From Entophlyctis helioformis (taxonomy: Eukaryota; Chytridiomycota; Chytridiomycetes; Chytridiales; Chytriomycetaceae), in assembly GCA_025526915.1 (NCBI GenBank), contig JAHLKH010000241.1, forward strand, positions 1 through 33,982: a stretch of 33,982 bases of DNA, written 5' to 3'. The notes under the pieces are model-generated. The model made no database searches and was not told the DNA's origin. It saw only the letters and a program-made list of their open reading frames with translations. Both the position numbers and the translations under genes were made by a program. Each line of letters opens with the position of its first letter. The stretch's first letter is position 1. This document shows, one piece after another, positions 9,234-19,792 of the stretch.

Positions 9234-11207
9234 CTACTTGCGTCGGCGGAGACCGCTGCCCGTGGACGTCGCGGGCTCGGCGGCCGGTGCTGCGGCCGTG
9301 CTGCTGGCCGCCACTGTCGACGGCATGGCAACGTCTGTCCGGTCGACCGCTGCCATGGCCTTGAGCGTCTGCGCGTACGGCTGCATGTCAAACTTGCGGT
9401 ACATGTGCACCGGGCATGTCACAACAAACGTCTCGGGTGCCGAGCCGCCCTTGGACACGGTCAGCTCAATCAGGAGCACGTGGAGCACGCGTGCCACGGC
9501 AGACTCAATGTCCTCGACCAGCTCGACACGCGGCTGTGTGCCGGATCCAATGTCCAGCTGCAGCATGAGCTCAGACTCGTTGTTCTCGTTCTGGAACGCC
9601 GCAGGGAACTCGGACAGGACGCCCGTCGACACCACGTCGCGGTCGCGCTTGGCCTTGTCGCCAATCTCGTTCATCTTGGAGTTGATCTTCTCCGACGTCA
9701 CGTTGTACTTGAACTTGTAGTCGGCCTCCTGGATGAGCGACCATTCGATCATGATGGGCGTGTAGCCGCCCGCAAGGAACAGCTGCAGCGGCATAATGTC
9801 TTGCTTGAGCTCGAGACACGTGGGGATGCGTGCCAAAATGTCATTGTTGGGCGTCCACACAATGGTCGCGCGCGGCTCGAGGTCTTGTGCGGTGGCCAGG
9901 CTGTCCATGTCGGCATCAATGCCCGAGTCCGCATCGCCGTCTGCGTTAACGGACGTGAGTGCCTGGCTGCCAAGACTGCTTGTGCTGTTGGTGGCGACAG
10001 TGGTAGCATCCTTGGGGGTTCGTGCGGCGTAGAGCGAGCGAGCCAGAGCATTGTCGCTGTGTGGCGCGTCTGGACGCGAGATGACGAGCAGCGGCTTGTC
10101 AACGTTTGCGTCGGCATCAGCGTCGGCATCGGCGCCAGCAGTGGCGGCAGCCGTCAGATCGTCTTGGTAGAGGCCGACGCGCCACTCGAAGCCGTCGTGG
10201 ACGTACGGGTCGCGACGCACAATGACCTCGTGCTTGGAGACGAGCGACGGACGGTTGAAGTAGGGGATCTGCAGGCCGCAGCACGACGACTCAAAGTGCA
10301 CGGCGGCCACGAGCAGGTACTGGACCTGGATGTGCTTGGAGTGGACAGACGGCGGCATGTAGGCGGGCAGACGCAGGCTAAAGTCAAACTCGTGCACCTT
10401 GGCTTCGAGCACGGAGCCACGCTCAGCGCCGTTGTACAGCGAGATCTGCTTGTCGAACAGGCGGTCGGTGCCGCGCAGGTTGCAGTTGAGCTGCAGGGCG
10501 GGATGCGCGGCGACGACGACCATGATGATGATCGGGGATGATGATGATGATCGGGGATGGCGAGTTGGTCAGTCGGGCGAGTTGGTCAGTCGGGGGAGCC
10601 AGACAGAGCGAGAGCGAGTGGCGCAGGGGGCGCTGATCGCACGAGGGGGAATGGAATGCATAGCATAGCAGAATGCATAGCATAGCAGAATGCATAGCAT
10701 AGCAGAATGCATAGCAGAGGGGAGAGACACTAGAAGCCTGGAGAGACACCCGAGACACCCGAGAGACACCCCAGAGACACCCAAGAGACACCCAAGAGAC
10801 ACCCCAGAGAGAGAGAGACTTGCCTCTGCATCGTCGAGGCGGGACACGACGCCGCCCACGAACCGGAACTCGATCGAGCGCACCTTGTCGAGCGGCTCGA
10901 GCAGCGACAGCCGCACCGAGCCCGACAGCCGGGCGTTGGCGTACGCTGCCAGCGGCGTCTGGCCCGCGCGGCCGTCCTTGTCGTGGGCCGCGGGGCTGCG
11001 GTCGCCGGCCGCTGCGTCGCCGTCCGCTGCGTCGCCGGCCGCTGCGTCGCCGGCCGGTGGAGACGGTGGCTGCATCGCTGGGTCGTGCGACAGCAGGATG
11101 GTGTCGTTGGCCAGGCGGATGTCAAAGTCCATGACCGCCGGCAGCATGCCCTTGGTGTACTTGAGCCTGCCGTCCTTGCGGGTGCTGCTGGTGGCCGATG
11201 ATGTCAT
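9234..11207 (-). CDS. Arrestin-domain (alpha-arrestin/ART-like) protein, two exons
   Basis: Exon 1 (11207-10824) starts at Met followed by a Ser/Thr-rich leader and encodes the first beta-strands of an arrestin N-domain (SGSVRLSLLEPLDKVRSIEF, then FVGGVV). An Ala/Asp-rich insert made of GDAAA units interrupts it. The exon ends GAG|GCAAGT, a classic GC donor; the acceptor CCCTGCAG leads in phase to exon 2 (10490-9234, starting LNCNLRGT), an intron of 333 nt. Exon 2 has the FDFSLRLPAYMPPS element typical of arrestin N-domains, and a long C-domain with repeated beta-strands (residues for IVWTPNNDILARIP onward). Total about 546 aa. Alpha-arrestins usually recruit HECT ubiquitin ligases to membrane transporters; I see no clear PPxY motif, so that partner is not supported here. 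Two Ala/Asp-rich loops are likely disordered. Confidence 0.8.
10654..10716. repeat. 17-bp tandem repeat in the arrestin intron
   Basis: The unit GAATGCATAGCATAGCA occurs three times exactly and once partially. A second array of GAGACACCC units follows at about 10741-10818, reaching to the donor site. Both lie within the intron. Confidence 0.85.
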
Positions 11208-11434
11208 GGTGTGTGTGTGTGTGCGTGTGTGCGTGTGTGTGCGTGTGTCTGCGTGCGTTGTTGAACGTTGGGGGCAGTCCAGTCGATGTGACGATGGGCG
11301 ATGCGATGATGCGCAGCGATGGGCGATGCGATCACGAGGCGCCATGGGCGGGCCACTTGTCCGCCTGCCCAAACGCCTCTTTCCAAAAGCCATTATTTTG
11401 GGCATTATTCACAGCCACAAACAGAAATTGCCAA
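11208..11434. promoter_or_regulatory. Divergent spacer with GT-rich tract and 15-bp direct repeat
   Basis: Lies between the arrestin start (-) and the small membrane-protein start (+). A (GT/GC)n purine-pyrimidine tract at 11209-11256 could form Z-DNA. A direct repeat GATGGGCGATGCGAT occurs at about 11292 and 11319. No TATA box was identified. Confidence 0.5.
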
Positions 11435-11821
11435 ATGGCGCTGATGAAGAGCAGGCAGCAGCGCAAGCGCACGGCGCTGCTCGTGGTCCTCGTGCTCATT
11501 GCCATCGCCGCATACAGGACTTTCCCCACCGCCCATCTGCCCGCAAACACCGACGCCAGCATTCCAACGGCGTTTCACGGTCAGCCTCAAAGCCACGCTC
11601 TGCAAGGACGCGACGACACGCTTGGCGGCTTGGACGCGACTGGCGGCATCAACAAGCTCGCGGACAAGCCTCTGGTGGACAAAACTGGCATTCAGCCCGT
11701 TACCGGTGCCAGTGACGACACTGCCAACGTCGCCGCATCTGTTGATCAGTTGCCTGGTCCGAGCAAGGCCGAAGTCAAGCCCGCTCAACGACCCATAATG
11801 CCGCAGCAGCCCAGCAATTGA
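11435..11821 (+). CDS. Small single-pass (type II-like) membrane protein, 128 aa, unknown function
   Basis: A short basic N-terminus (MALMKSRQQRKRT) precedes one hydrophobic helix (ALLVVLVLIAIAAY, about residues 14-27). The rest is a hydrophilic, Ala/Pro/Asp-rich tail with no cysteines, which by the positive-inside rule would face the lumen or outside. No family was recognised. An upstream in-frame Met exists only by reading through the GT-rich tract, so the ATG right before the basic-hydrophobic start is preferred. Its last four codons and 3' UTR are copied at 19514 onward, so this gene marks the left breakpoint of the large duplication. It is transcribed toward the end of giant gene A. Confidence 0.6.
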   Translation: MALMKSRQQRKRTALLVVLVLIAIAAYRTFPTAHLPANTDASIPTAFHGQPQSHALQGRDDTLGGLDATGGINKLADKPLVDKTGIQPVTGASDDTANVAASVDQLPGPSKAEVKPAQRPIMPQQPSN

Positions 11822-12091
11822 CACGAACCTCAGAAACCAGACACGGTCAGTGCCAATGAAGACGCGCAGTCGTCTACACAGGAATAAACCACACAAACAC
11901 AACTCGCGATGCCAAACGACTCGGTTCTTCATTGTCATAATCTAGTCGGTCTAAAGAAACGAGCCCAACATGGCATCCATAGATGGTCGTGGCACACTCA
12001 AGCACAGAAGAAAGAAAGAAAACACAAAAAGTCACAGACAGTCACAGACAGTCACAGCAGACAGTCCGCAGAGATCGGATCCAGTCAACGC
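11809..12091. repeat. Left copy of duplicated 3' flank (pairs with 19514-19792)
   Basis: From GCCCAGCAATTG onward this stretch is nearly identical to 19514-19792, with single-base changes and small indels in a CAGTCACAGA repeat. It contains the last codons, stop and 3' UTR of the 128-aa gene and the 3' flank of giant gene A. Left of 11809 the two sequences are unrelated, so this is the duplication edge. Confidence 0.9.
11883..11888 (+). terminator. Poly(A) signal AATAAA of the 128-aa gene
   Basis: AATAAA lies 62 nt after the stop codon. An identical orphan copy lies at 19588-19593 inside the duplicated flank, where no complete plus-strand gene precedes it. Confidence 0.55.
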
Positions 12092-15000
12092 CTAGGCGGC
12101 TTCGGCTACAGACTCGATGGTTTCGGGTCCCTCGGCTTCAACGGGCTCGTTGTCGTCAAAGACATACACTTCGTCGTTGCCAAGCTCATCGGCCGCGGCA
12201 TCGGCATCACCACCGTCGTCATCCCGACGAACAAGGCGAGACACACCCTTCTTCTTGTAGAACGACGTCGTCTTGCGGTACTGGCTCTTCTCCTCGACAA
12301 TCTTCTTGATGCTGCCTGATGCGACACCCTGGATCACAACCTGGCCGCTGGCATCCTCGTCATTGTCGTCATCGCCACCGTCTTCATCGTCGTCGTCACA
12401 GTCGTTGTCCTTGCGTTGGCAGACGGTCTTCTTGCCTGACTTTGGCGACGAGCCAAAGCGCTCGTATTCCGGGAACGGATCGGCCAGCTTGATGACAACG
12501 ACGTCCTCGCCGTGCTTGGTGGTCGGCGCCTTTGTGGTCGTGACAGGAGTTGGAGTTGCAGGTGCATGGGCAGTCGGAGTCGTGGTCTTCTTCGAGACAG
12601 CCTTGCCCTGGATCGGTGGGGCAGTCTTGTACGAAACGTTGGCGATTGGCGTGGTGGTTGGGACAGGCTTGGCAACGGTCGATGCAGGCTTGGCAACGGT
12701 CGTGGCAGGCTTAGCAGCACCAGTGGTTGCAGGCTTGGCGGCACCAGTCGTGGCCGCACCCGCGTTCTTGGTGGTCACAGGCTTGCCGGCGATCGGAGTT
12801 GTCGCGTCGGTCGACGGCTTGCTAGTGGTCGCAGGCTTGGGTGCACCAGTCGTGGCAGGCTTGGCAGCACCAGTCGACGCAGGCTTGGCAACGGTCGATG
12901 CAGGCTTGGCAACGGTCGTGGCAGGCTTAGCAGCACCAGTGGTTGCAGGCTTGGCGGCACCAGTCGTGGCCGCACCCGCGTTCTTGGTGGTCACAGGCTT
13001 GCCGGCGATCGGAGTTGTCGCGTAGGTCGATGGCTTGCTAGTGGTCGCAGGCTTGGGTGCACCAGTCGTGGCAGGCTTAGTAGCACCAGTCGATGCAGGC
13101 TTGGCAACGGTCGACGCAGGCTTGGAAGCACCAGTCGACGCAGGCTTGGCAACGGTCGTGGCAGGCTTAGCAGCACCAGTGGTTGCAGGCTTGAGACCAG
13201 CGGTCGTGGCAGCACCCGCGTTCTTGGTGGTCACAGGCTTGCCGGCGATCGGAGTTGTCGCGTAGGTCGACGGCTTGCTAGTGGTCGCAGGCTTGGGTGC
13301 ACCAGTCGTGGCAGGCTTAGCAGCACCAGTCGACGCAGGCTTGGCAACGGTCGATGCAGGCTTGGCAACGGTCGTGGCAGGCTTAGCAGCACCACTTGAC
13401 GCAGGCTTGAGACCAGCGGTCGTGGCAGCACCCGCGTTCTTGGTGGTCACAGGCTTGCCGGCGATCGGAGTTGTCGCGTAGGTCGATGGCTTGCTAGTGG
13501 TCGCAGGCTTGGGTGCACCAGTCGTGGCAGGCTTAGCAGCACCAGTCGATGCAGGCTTGGCAACGGTCGTGGCAGGCTTGACAGCACCAGTGGTCGCAGG
13601 CTTGATAGTCGATTTAGCGCCATCCTTGGTGGTCGTGATTGCCACAGTTCTAGAGACGCCGCCTTCAGCTGGGCGCGAAGTCGTATGTGAAACCTTCTTT
13701 GTCGTGGTCTTGACGGACACTATCGGCTTGGTTGTAACCCGCACACCGGTTGCAGTAACGGTAGTTGTCTTTGTTGAAACTGCCGTCTTCTTGATTGTCG
13801 AGATAGACTTTGGCTTGCTTACGGTTGCCGGCTTAAGGCTGCTTGTTTTCGTTGTCGTAACTGACGGGTTTTTGGCGGTGTTTGGCTTCGTGGTCACAGC
13901 GCTGTACTTGGCAATCGTTTTCTCTAAAGTTTTCTCAACAACAGGTGCATCGGTTGTCTTGTATGGCGCGATGGTGGTGGCATCGACAGCCGTCTCCTTC
14001 TTGCTGACTCCCTTGTCTGACTCGGGCACTACGGTCTTCTCGACAACAGGTGCATCGGTTGTCTTGTACGGCGCGATGGTGGTAGCATCGACAGTCTTCT
14101 CGACAACAGGTGCATCGGTCGTCTTGTACGGCGCGATGGTGGTGGCATCGACAGCCGTCTCCTTCTTGCTGACTCCCTTGTCTGACTCGGGCACTACGGT
14201 CTTCTCGACAACAGGTGCATCGGTTGCCTTGTTTGGCGCGTCAGTTGAAGCATCGACAGTCTTCTCGACCACAGGCGCATCGGTTGTCTTGTACGGCGCG
14301 ATGGTGGTAGCATCGACAGTCTTCTCGACAACAGGCGCATCAGTCGTCTTGTACGGCGCGTTGGTGGTGGCATCGACGGTCTTCTCGACAACAGGTGCAT
14401 CGGTTGTCTTGTACGGCACGATGGTGGTAGCATCGACAGTCTTCTCGACAACAGGTGCATCGGTCGTCTTGTACGGCGCGTTGGTGGTAGCATCGACAGT
14501 CTTCTCGACAACAGGCGCATCAGTCGTCTTGTACGGCGCGTTGGTGGTAGCATCGACAGTCTTCTCGACAACAGGTGCATCAGTCGTCTTGTACGGCGCG
14601 TTGGTGGTAGCATCGACAGTCTTCTCGACAACAGGCGCATCGGTCGTCTTGTACGGCGCGTTGGTGGTGGCATCGACAGTCTTCTCGACAACAGGCGCAT
14701 CAGTCGTCTTGTACGGCGCGTTGGTGGTAGCATCGACAGTCTTCTCGACAACAGGTGCATCGGTCGTCTTGTACGGCGCGTTGGTGGTGGCATCGACAGC
14801 CGTCTCCTTCTTGCTGACTCCCTTGTCTGACTCGGGCACAACGGTCTTCTCGACAACAGGCGCATCGGTCGTCTTGTATGGCGCGTTGGTGGTGGCATCG
14901 ACAGCCGTCTCCTTCTTGCTGACTCCCTTGTCTGACTCGGGCACAACGGTCTTCTCGACAACAGGCGCATCGGTCGTCTTGTATGGCGCGTCAGTTGAAG

Positions 15001-18000
15001 CATCGATAGTCTTCTCGACCACAGGCGCATCGGTTGTCTTGTACGGCGCGATGGTGGTAGCATCGACAGTCTTCTCGACAACAGGGCGCATCAGTCGTCT
15101 TGTACGGCGCGTTGGTGGTGGCATCGACGGTCTTCTCGACAACAGGTGCATCGGTCGTCTTGTACGGCGCGTTGGTGGTGGCATCGACAGCCGTCTCCTT
15201 CTTGCTGACTCCCTTGTCTGACTCGGGCACAACGGTCTTCTCGACAACAGGCGCATCGGTCGTCTTGTATGGCGCGTCAGTTGAAGCATCGATAGTCTTC
15301 TCGACCACAGGCGCATCAGTCGTCTTGTACGGCGCGTTGGTGGTGGCATCGACGGTCTTCTCGACAACAGGTGCATCGGTTGTCTTGTACGGCACGATGG
15401 TGGTAGCATCGACAGTCTTCTCGACAACAGGTGCATCGGTCGTCTTGTACGGCGCGTTGGTGGTGGCATCGACAGCCGTCTCCTTCTTGCTGACTCCCTT
15501 GTCTGACTCGGGCACAACGGTCTTCTCGACAACAGGCGCATCGGTCGTCTTGTATGGCGCGTCAGTTGAAGCATCGATAGTCTTCTCGACCACAGGCGCA
15601 TCAGTCGTCTTGTACGGCGCGTTGGTGGTGGCATCGACGGTCTTCTCGACAACAGGTGCATCGGTTGTCTTGTACGGCACGATGGTGGTAGCATCGACAG
15701 TCTTCTCGACAACAGGTGCATCGGTCGTCTTGTACGGCGCGTTGGTGGTGGCATCGACAGCCGTCTCCTTCTTGCTGACTCCCTTGTCTGACTCGGGCAC
15801 AACGGTCTTCTCGACAACAGGCGCATCGGTCGTCTTGTATGGCGCGTCAGTTGAAGCATCGATAGTCTTCTCGACCACAGGCGCATCGGTCGTCTTGTAT
15901 GGCGCGATGGTGGTGGCATCGACAGCCGTCTCCTTCTTGCTGACTCCCTTGTCTGACTCGGGCACAACGGTCTTCTCGACAACAGGCGCATCGGTCGTCT
16001 TGTATGGCGCGTCAGTTGAAGCATCGACAGTCTTCTCGACCACAGGCGCATCGGTTGTCTTGTACGGCGCGATGGTGGTAGCATCGACGGTCTTCTCGAC
16101 AACAGGCGCATCGGTCGTCTTGTACGGCGCGTTGGTGGTAGCATCGATGGTCTTCTCGACAACAGGCGCATCAGTCGTCTTGTACGGCGCGTTGGTGGTG
16201 GCATCGACGGTCTTCTCGACAACAGGCGCATCAGTCGTCTTGTACGGCGCGTTGGTGGTGGCATCGACAGCCGTCTCCTTCTTGCTGACTCCCTTGTCTG
16301 ACTCGGGCACAACGGTCTTCTCGACAACAGGCGCATCGGTCGTCTTGTATGGCGCGTCAGTTGAAGCATCGATAGTCTTCTCGACCACAGGCGCATCGGT
16401 CGTCTTGTATGGCGCGATGGTGGTGGCATCGACAGCCGTCTCCTTCTTGCTGACTCCCTTGTCTGACTCGGGCACAACGGTCTTCTCGACAACAGGCGCA
16501 TCAGTCGTCTCGTACAGCGCGATGGTGGTAGCATCGACAGTCTTCTCGACAACAGGTGCATCGGTTGTCTTGTACGGCGCGATGGTGGTAGCATCGACGG
16601 TCTTCTCGACAACAGGCGCATCGGTTGTCTTGTACGGCGCGTTGGTGGTAGCATCGACAGTCTTCTCGACAACAGGCGCATCAGTCGTCTTGTACGGCGC
16701 GTTGGTGGTGGCATCGACGGTCTTCTCGACAACAGGTGCATCGGTCGTCTTGTACGGCGCGTTGGTGGTGGCATCGACAGCCGTCTCCTTCTTGCTGACT
16801 CCCTTGTCTGACTCGGGCACAACGGTCTTCTCGACAACAGGTGCATCGGTTGCCTTGTTTGGCGCGTCAGTTGAAGCATCGACAGTCTTCTCGACAACAG
16901 GTGCATCGGTTGTCTTGTACGGCGCGATGGTGGTAGCATCGACAGTCTTCTCGACAACAGGTGCATCGGTCGTCTTGTACGGCGCGATGGTGGTAGCATC
17001 GACGGTCTTCTCGACAACAGGTGCATCGGTTGTCTTGTACGGCGCGATGGTGGTAGCATCGACGGTCTTCTCGACAACAGGCGCATCGGTCGTCTTGTAC
17101 GGCGCGTTGGTGGTAGCATCGATGGTCTTCTCGACAACAGGCGCATCAGTCGTCTTGTATGGCGCGTCAGTTGAAGCATCGACAGTCTTCTCCTTCTTGC
17201 TCGATCCCTTGTCTGACTCAGGAACGACAGTCTGCTGGTTTCACGGACAGTAGTGTCAGATATGATGTTTCCAAGCCCAATCCTATGAGCCGACGTGGAA
17301 AGACAATTTACATAATCAGGGCCAACTGCTTGAGTTGATTCAGTTTTGGCATTTACGACTAACTCGGCCGTGGTTGTCTGAATTGCATTGTTTTATGTTA
17401 GTCAATTCGAGGCCATACAACGACAATGTGGTGTACACGAATACTAACCTTCGACGATTGGTTACCAGACTTCTGCGTTTCGATTGTCACTACATTGATC
17501 TCGGCCGAGCTTGAAGTCGATTGCGTGATAACAGTCGGCTCAGTGGCATACTTCGTATTTGCGGCATTGCTATTGGCAGAATCCCAGATCGTTCCTGTTG
17601 ATGCTATGTTATCAGCAGCAGTTGTCTTAACCGCACCCGCGTTCTTGGTGGACACAGGCTTGCCGGCGATCGGAGTTGTCGCGTAGGTCGACGGCTTGCT
17701 GGTGGTCGCAGGCTTGTGTGCACCAGTGGTTGCAGGCTTGGGTGCACCAGTGGTTGCAGGCTTGGGTGCACCAGTGGTTGCAGGCTTCGCAACGGTCGAT
17801 GCAGGCTTGGCAACGGTCGTGGCAGGCTTGGGTGCACCAGTCGACGCAGGCTTAACACCAGCGGTCGTGGCCGCACCCGCGTTCTTGGTGGTCACAGGCT
17901 TGCCGGCGATCGGAGTTGTCGCGTAGGTCGATGGCTTGCTGGTGGTCGCAGGCTTGGAAGCACCAGTCGATGCAGGCTTAGCAGCACCAGTCGACGCAGG

Positions 18001-19445
18001 CTTGGCAACGGTCGTGGCAGGCTTGGGTGCACCAGTCGTGGCAGGCTTAGTAGCACCAGTCGACGCAGGCTTGGCAACGGTCGTGGCAGGCTTGGCAACG
18101 GTCGTGGCAGGCTTGGAAGCACCAGTGGTTGCAGGCTTGGCAACGGTCGTGGCAGGCTTGGAAGCACCAGTCGATGCAGGCTTGGCAACGGTCGTGGCAG
18201 GCTTGGAAGCACCAGTGGTTGCAGGCTTGAGACCAGCGGTCGTGGCAGCACCCGCGTTCTTGGTGGCCACAGGCTTGCCGGCGATCGGAGTTGTCGCGTA
18301 GGTCGACGGCTTGCTAGTGGTCGCAGGCTTGGGTGCACCAGTCGTGGCAGGCTTGGCAGCACCAGTCGACGCAGGCTTGGCAACGGTCGACGCAGGCTTG
18401 GAAACGGTGGTGGCAGGCTTAGCAGCACCAGTGGTCGCAGGCTTGGCAACGGTCGATGCAGGCTTGGCAGCACCAGTGGACGCAGGCTTGAGACCAGCGG
18501 TTGTGGCTGCAATCGCGTTCTTGGTCGTTACTGGCTTGCCAGCAATCACCGAGCCGTCTCCAGTTGCCGATCCCGCCGGCATCCGAATAACCAGACGAAA
18601 GTACTGTGTCTTGTTGCCACTGCCTTTGGCCGCAACGTTGGTGCAGTCTGGATACCACATCGACCGAACTGTCAATCCAGGTGTCTTGGCATCCAGCTCT
18701 TTGAGCATCGAGTCCCATCGACCGCCGTCTTTGCCCTTGCACGCGTCCTTGGTGACCGAGTACCATGTGCTGGTGTCGTACTCAAGATCTGTCTTCCACG
18801 CCGCGGTTGGCGGTTGGTTTGGCGTCACGACAAACTTGTTTGACGAGCAGCCCGTGAACGTGTATGGCTCGCCGTCAACGTACACTGCGGCAAACAGACC
18901 AGCAATGACGCCATAATCCTCGACCCGGGCGGCGATGACAATGTCACTGGACACAGATCGCGTGATCGTTTGGATGTCTTGCCAAGCGTACACTTTCGTG
19001 CCATTGGAGGATGCCTTGACCTGAGCGTCGGTGGGGCCCCTGATCAGCTCGTTGTTGATGGTCAACTCATAGTAGTTGTCGGCTGCAGAGTGGGTTTGTT
19101 GAGTGAGCATACGGTGGATGCCAGAGTGTTTGGTTACATTTTCAAACTCGCTTATCAGCACGGATTGCGGACGACCAAACTTTGTTGATCATGCCGCAGG
19201 CGCACACACCATGTAGCGGAGCGCATGCGGGCAGTATCCGACGCACAGATCGCAGCAAGTGGGAACAGCAGCAATCAGAAGAGGGTATGCGGGGATCACA
19301 TACCAGCAACGATAACCTTGAGTGTATGAGAGGGTGCAGATGATGCACGATAGGTGTTGGTTGCCGAGACCGACTGCGAACCACCAAGCACGAGTGCCGA
19401 GGCGATCGAAAGCAAAGCCGTTCCGAGGCTAGCACGATGCAGCAT
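12092..19445 (-). CDS. Giant secreted mucin-like/lectin-like repeat protein, copy A (frameshifted)
   Basis: Exon 1 (19445-19304) encodes a signal peptide (LGTALLSIASALVLGG core) and the start of a domain. Intron 19303-19083 (221 nt, GTATGT...CTGCAG) joins it in phase to exon 2 (19082-17449). Intron 17448-17232 (GTTAGT...CAG) leads to exon 3 (17231-12092). The N-terminal domain (about residues 40-205, VIVAADNYYELTINN, then IAARVEDYGVIAGLFAAV, with three Cys) resembles galactose-binding-like beta-sandwich domains. Then come Lys-Pro-Ala-Thr-Thr repeats, about 46 copies of a 20-residue VEKT unit with 11 PESDKG inserts, more KPATT repeats, and an acidic tail with two Cys and a possible Kex2 site (LVRRDDD). 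An extra G at 15084-15086 shifts the frame: as written, translation stops at 14991 (about 1,338 aa) instead of about 2,304. It could be a pseudogene or a sequencing/assembly error. Likely cell-surface or extracellular, heavily O-glycosylated; an adhesive role is inference only. Confidence 0.75.
12668..13600 (-). repeat. KPATT decapeptide-type repeat block, C-terminal part of copy A
   Basis: About 30-bp units encoding KPA(T/S)T(V/G)A(A)-type decapeptides, grouped into modules of about 216-240 bp, each closing with an IAGKPVTTKNAGAATT segment. Same family as 17630-18540 and the whole repeat region of copy B. Confidence 0.9.
13930..17207 (-). repeat. 60-bp (20-residue) VEKT repeat array with 45-bp PESDKG inserts, unique to copy A
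   Basis: Units encode variants of VVEKTVDATTNAPYKTTDAP. About 46 copies are interspersed with 11 inserts of 15 residues (PESDKGVSKKE core). A higher-order unit of 285 bp (four 20-mers plus one insert, 95 residues) recurs with insert starts at 15181, 15466 and 15751, indicating recent unequal exchange. Copy numbers are by-eye estimates. Confidence 0.9.
15084..15086 (-). other. One-base insertion (GGG for GG) breaking the frame of copy A
   Basis: Every other unit has ACAACAGGCGCATC or ACAACAGGTGCATC here, but this unit reads ACAACAGGGCGCATC. Exon 3 is 5,140 nt, one more than a multiple of three, while both flanking frames encode the same repeat protein. That identifies a single extra G. Confidence 0.9.
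17630..18540 (-). repeat. KPATT repeat block, N-terminal part of copy A
   Basis: Modules of about 216-375 bp of the same decapeptide repeats, directly after the N-terminal domain. It ends at a unique linker (containing WDSANSNAAN) before the donor of intron 2. Confidence 0.9.
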
Positions 19446-19513
19446 GATTCGTTTTCTGTTCTTGGCAGATTCAGACGAGTTGTAAAGATTGGAGGAAGCC
19501 AAAACAATAACCT
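19446..19513. promoter_or_regulatory. 68-nt junction between start of copy A and duplicated 3' flank of copy B
   Basis: This is all the unique sequence upstream of copy A before the duplicated tail begins. A short core (GTTTTCTGTTCTTGG against GTTTTCTGCTCGGG) is shared with the upstream region of copy B. Beyond that the two promoters differ. Confidence 0.6.
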
Positions 19514-19792
19514 GCCCAGCAATTGACACGAACCTCAGAAACCAGACGCGGTCAGTGCCAATGAAGACGCGCAGTCGTCTACACAGGAATAAACCACACA
19601 AACACAACTCGCGATGCCAAACGACTCGGTTCTTCATTGTCATAATCTAGTCGGTCTAAAGAAACGAGCCCAACATGGCATCCATAGATGGTCGTGGCAC
19701 ACTCAAGCACAGAAGAAAGAAAGAAAACACAAAAAGTCACAGACAGTCACAGACAGTCACAGACAGTCGCAGAGATCGGATCCAGTCAACGC
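19514..19792. repeat. Right copy of duplicated 3' flank with a 3' remnant of the 128-aa gene
   Basis: Matches 11809-12091. It includes the last four codons, stop, 3' UTR and AATAAA (19588-19593) of the membrane-protein gene with no 5' part, so it is a truncated gene remnant. It also serves as the 3' flank of copy B. Confidence 0.9.

Noticed and set aside
11405..11938. Minus-strand frame starting MTMKNRVVWHREL in both duplicated flanks
   Set aside because: It is antisense to the 3' UTR of the 128-aa gene. The second copy simply fuses with sequence upstream of the signal exon of copy A, and the signal peptide Met at 19445 is the better start.
12092..17179. Minus-strand frame of Arg/Met/Leu-rich repeats (LLSRRLSMLPP type) running into the VEKT frame
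   Set aside because: This is the wrong frame upstream of the one-base insertion. The real protein lies in the neighbouring frame there.
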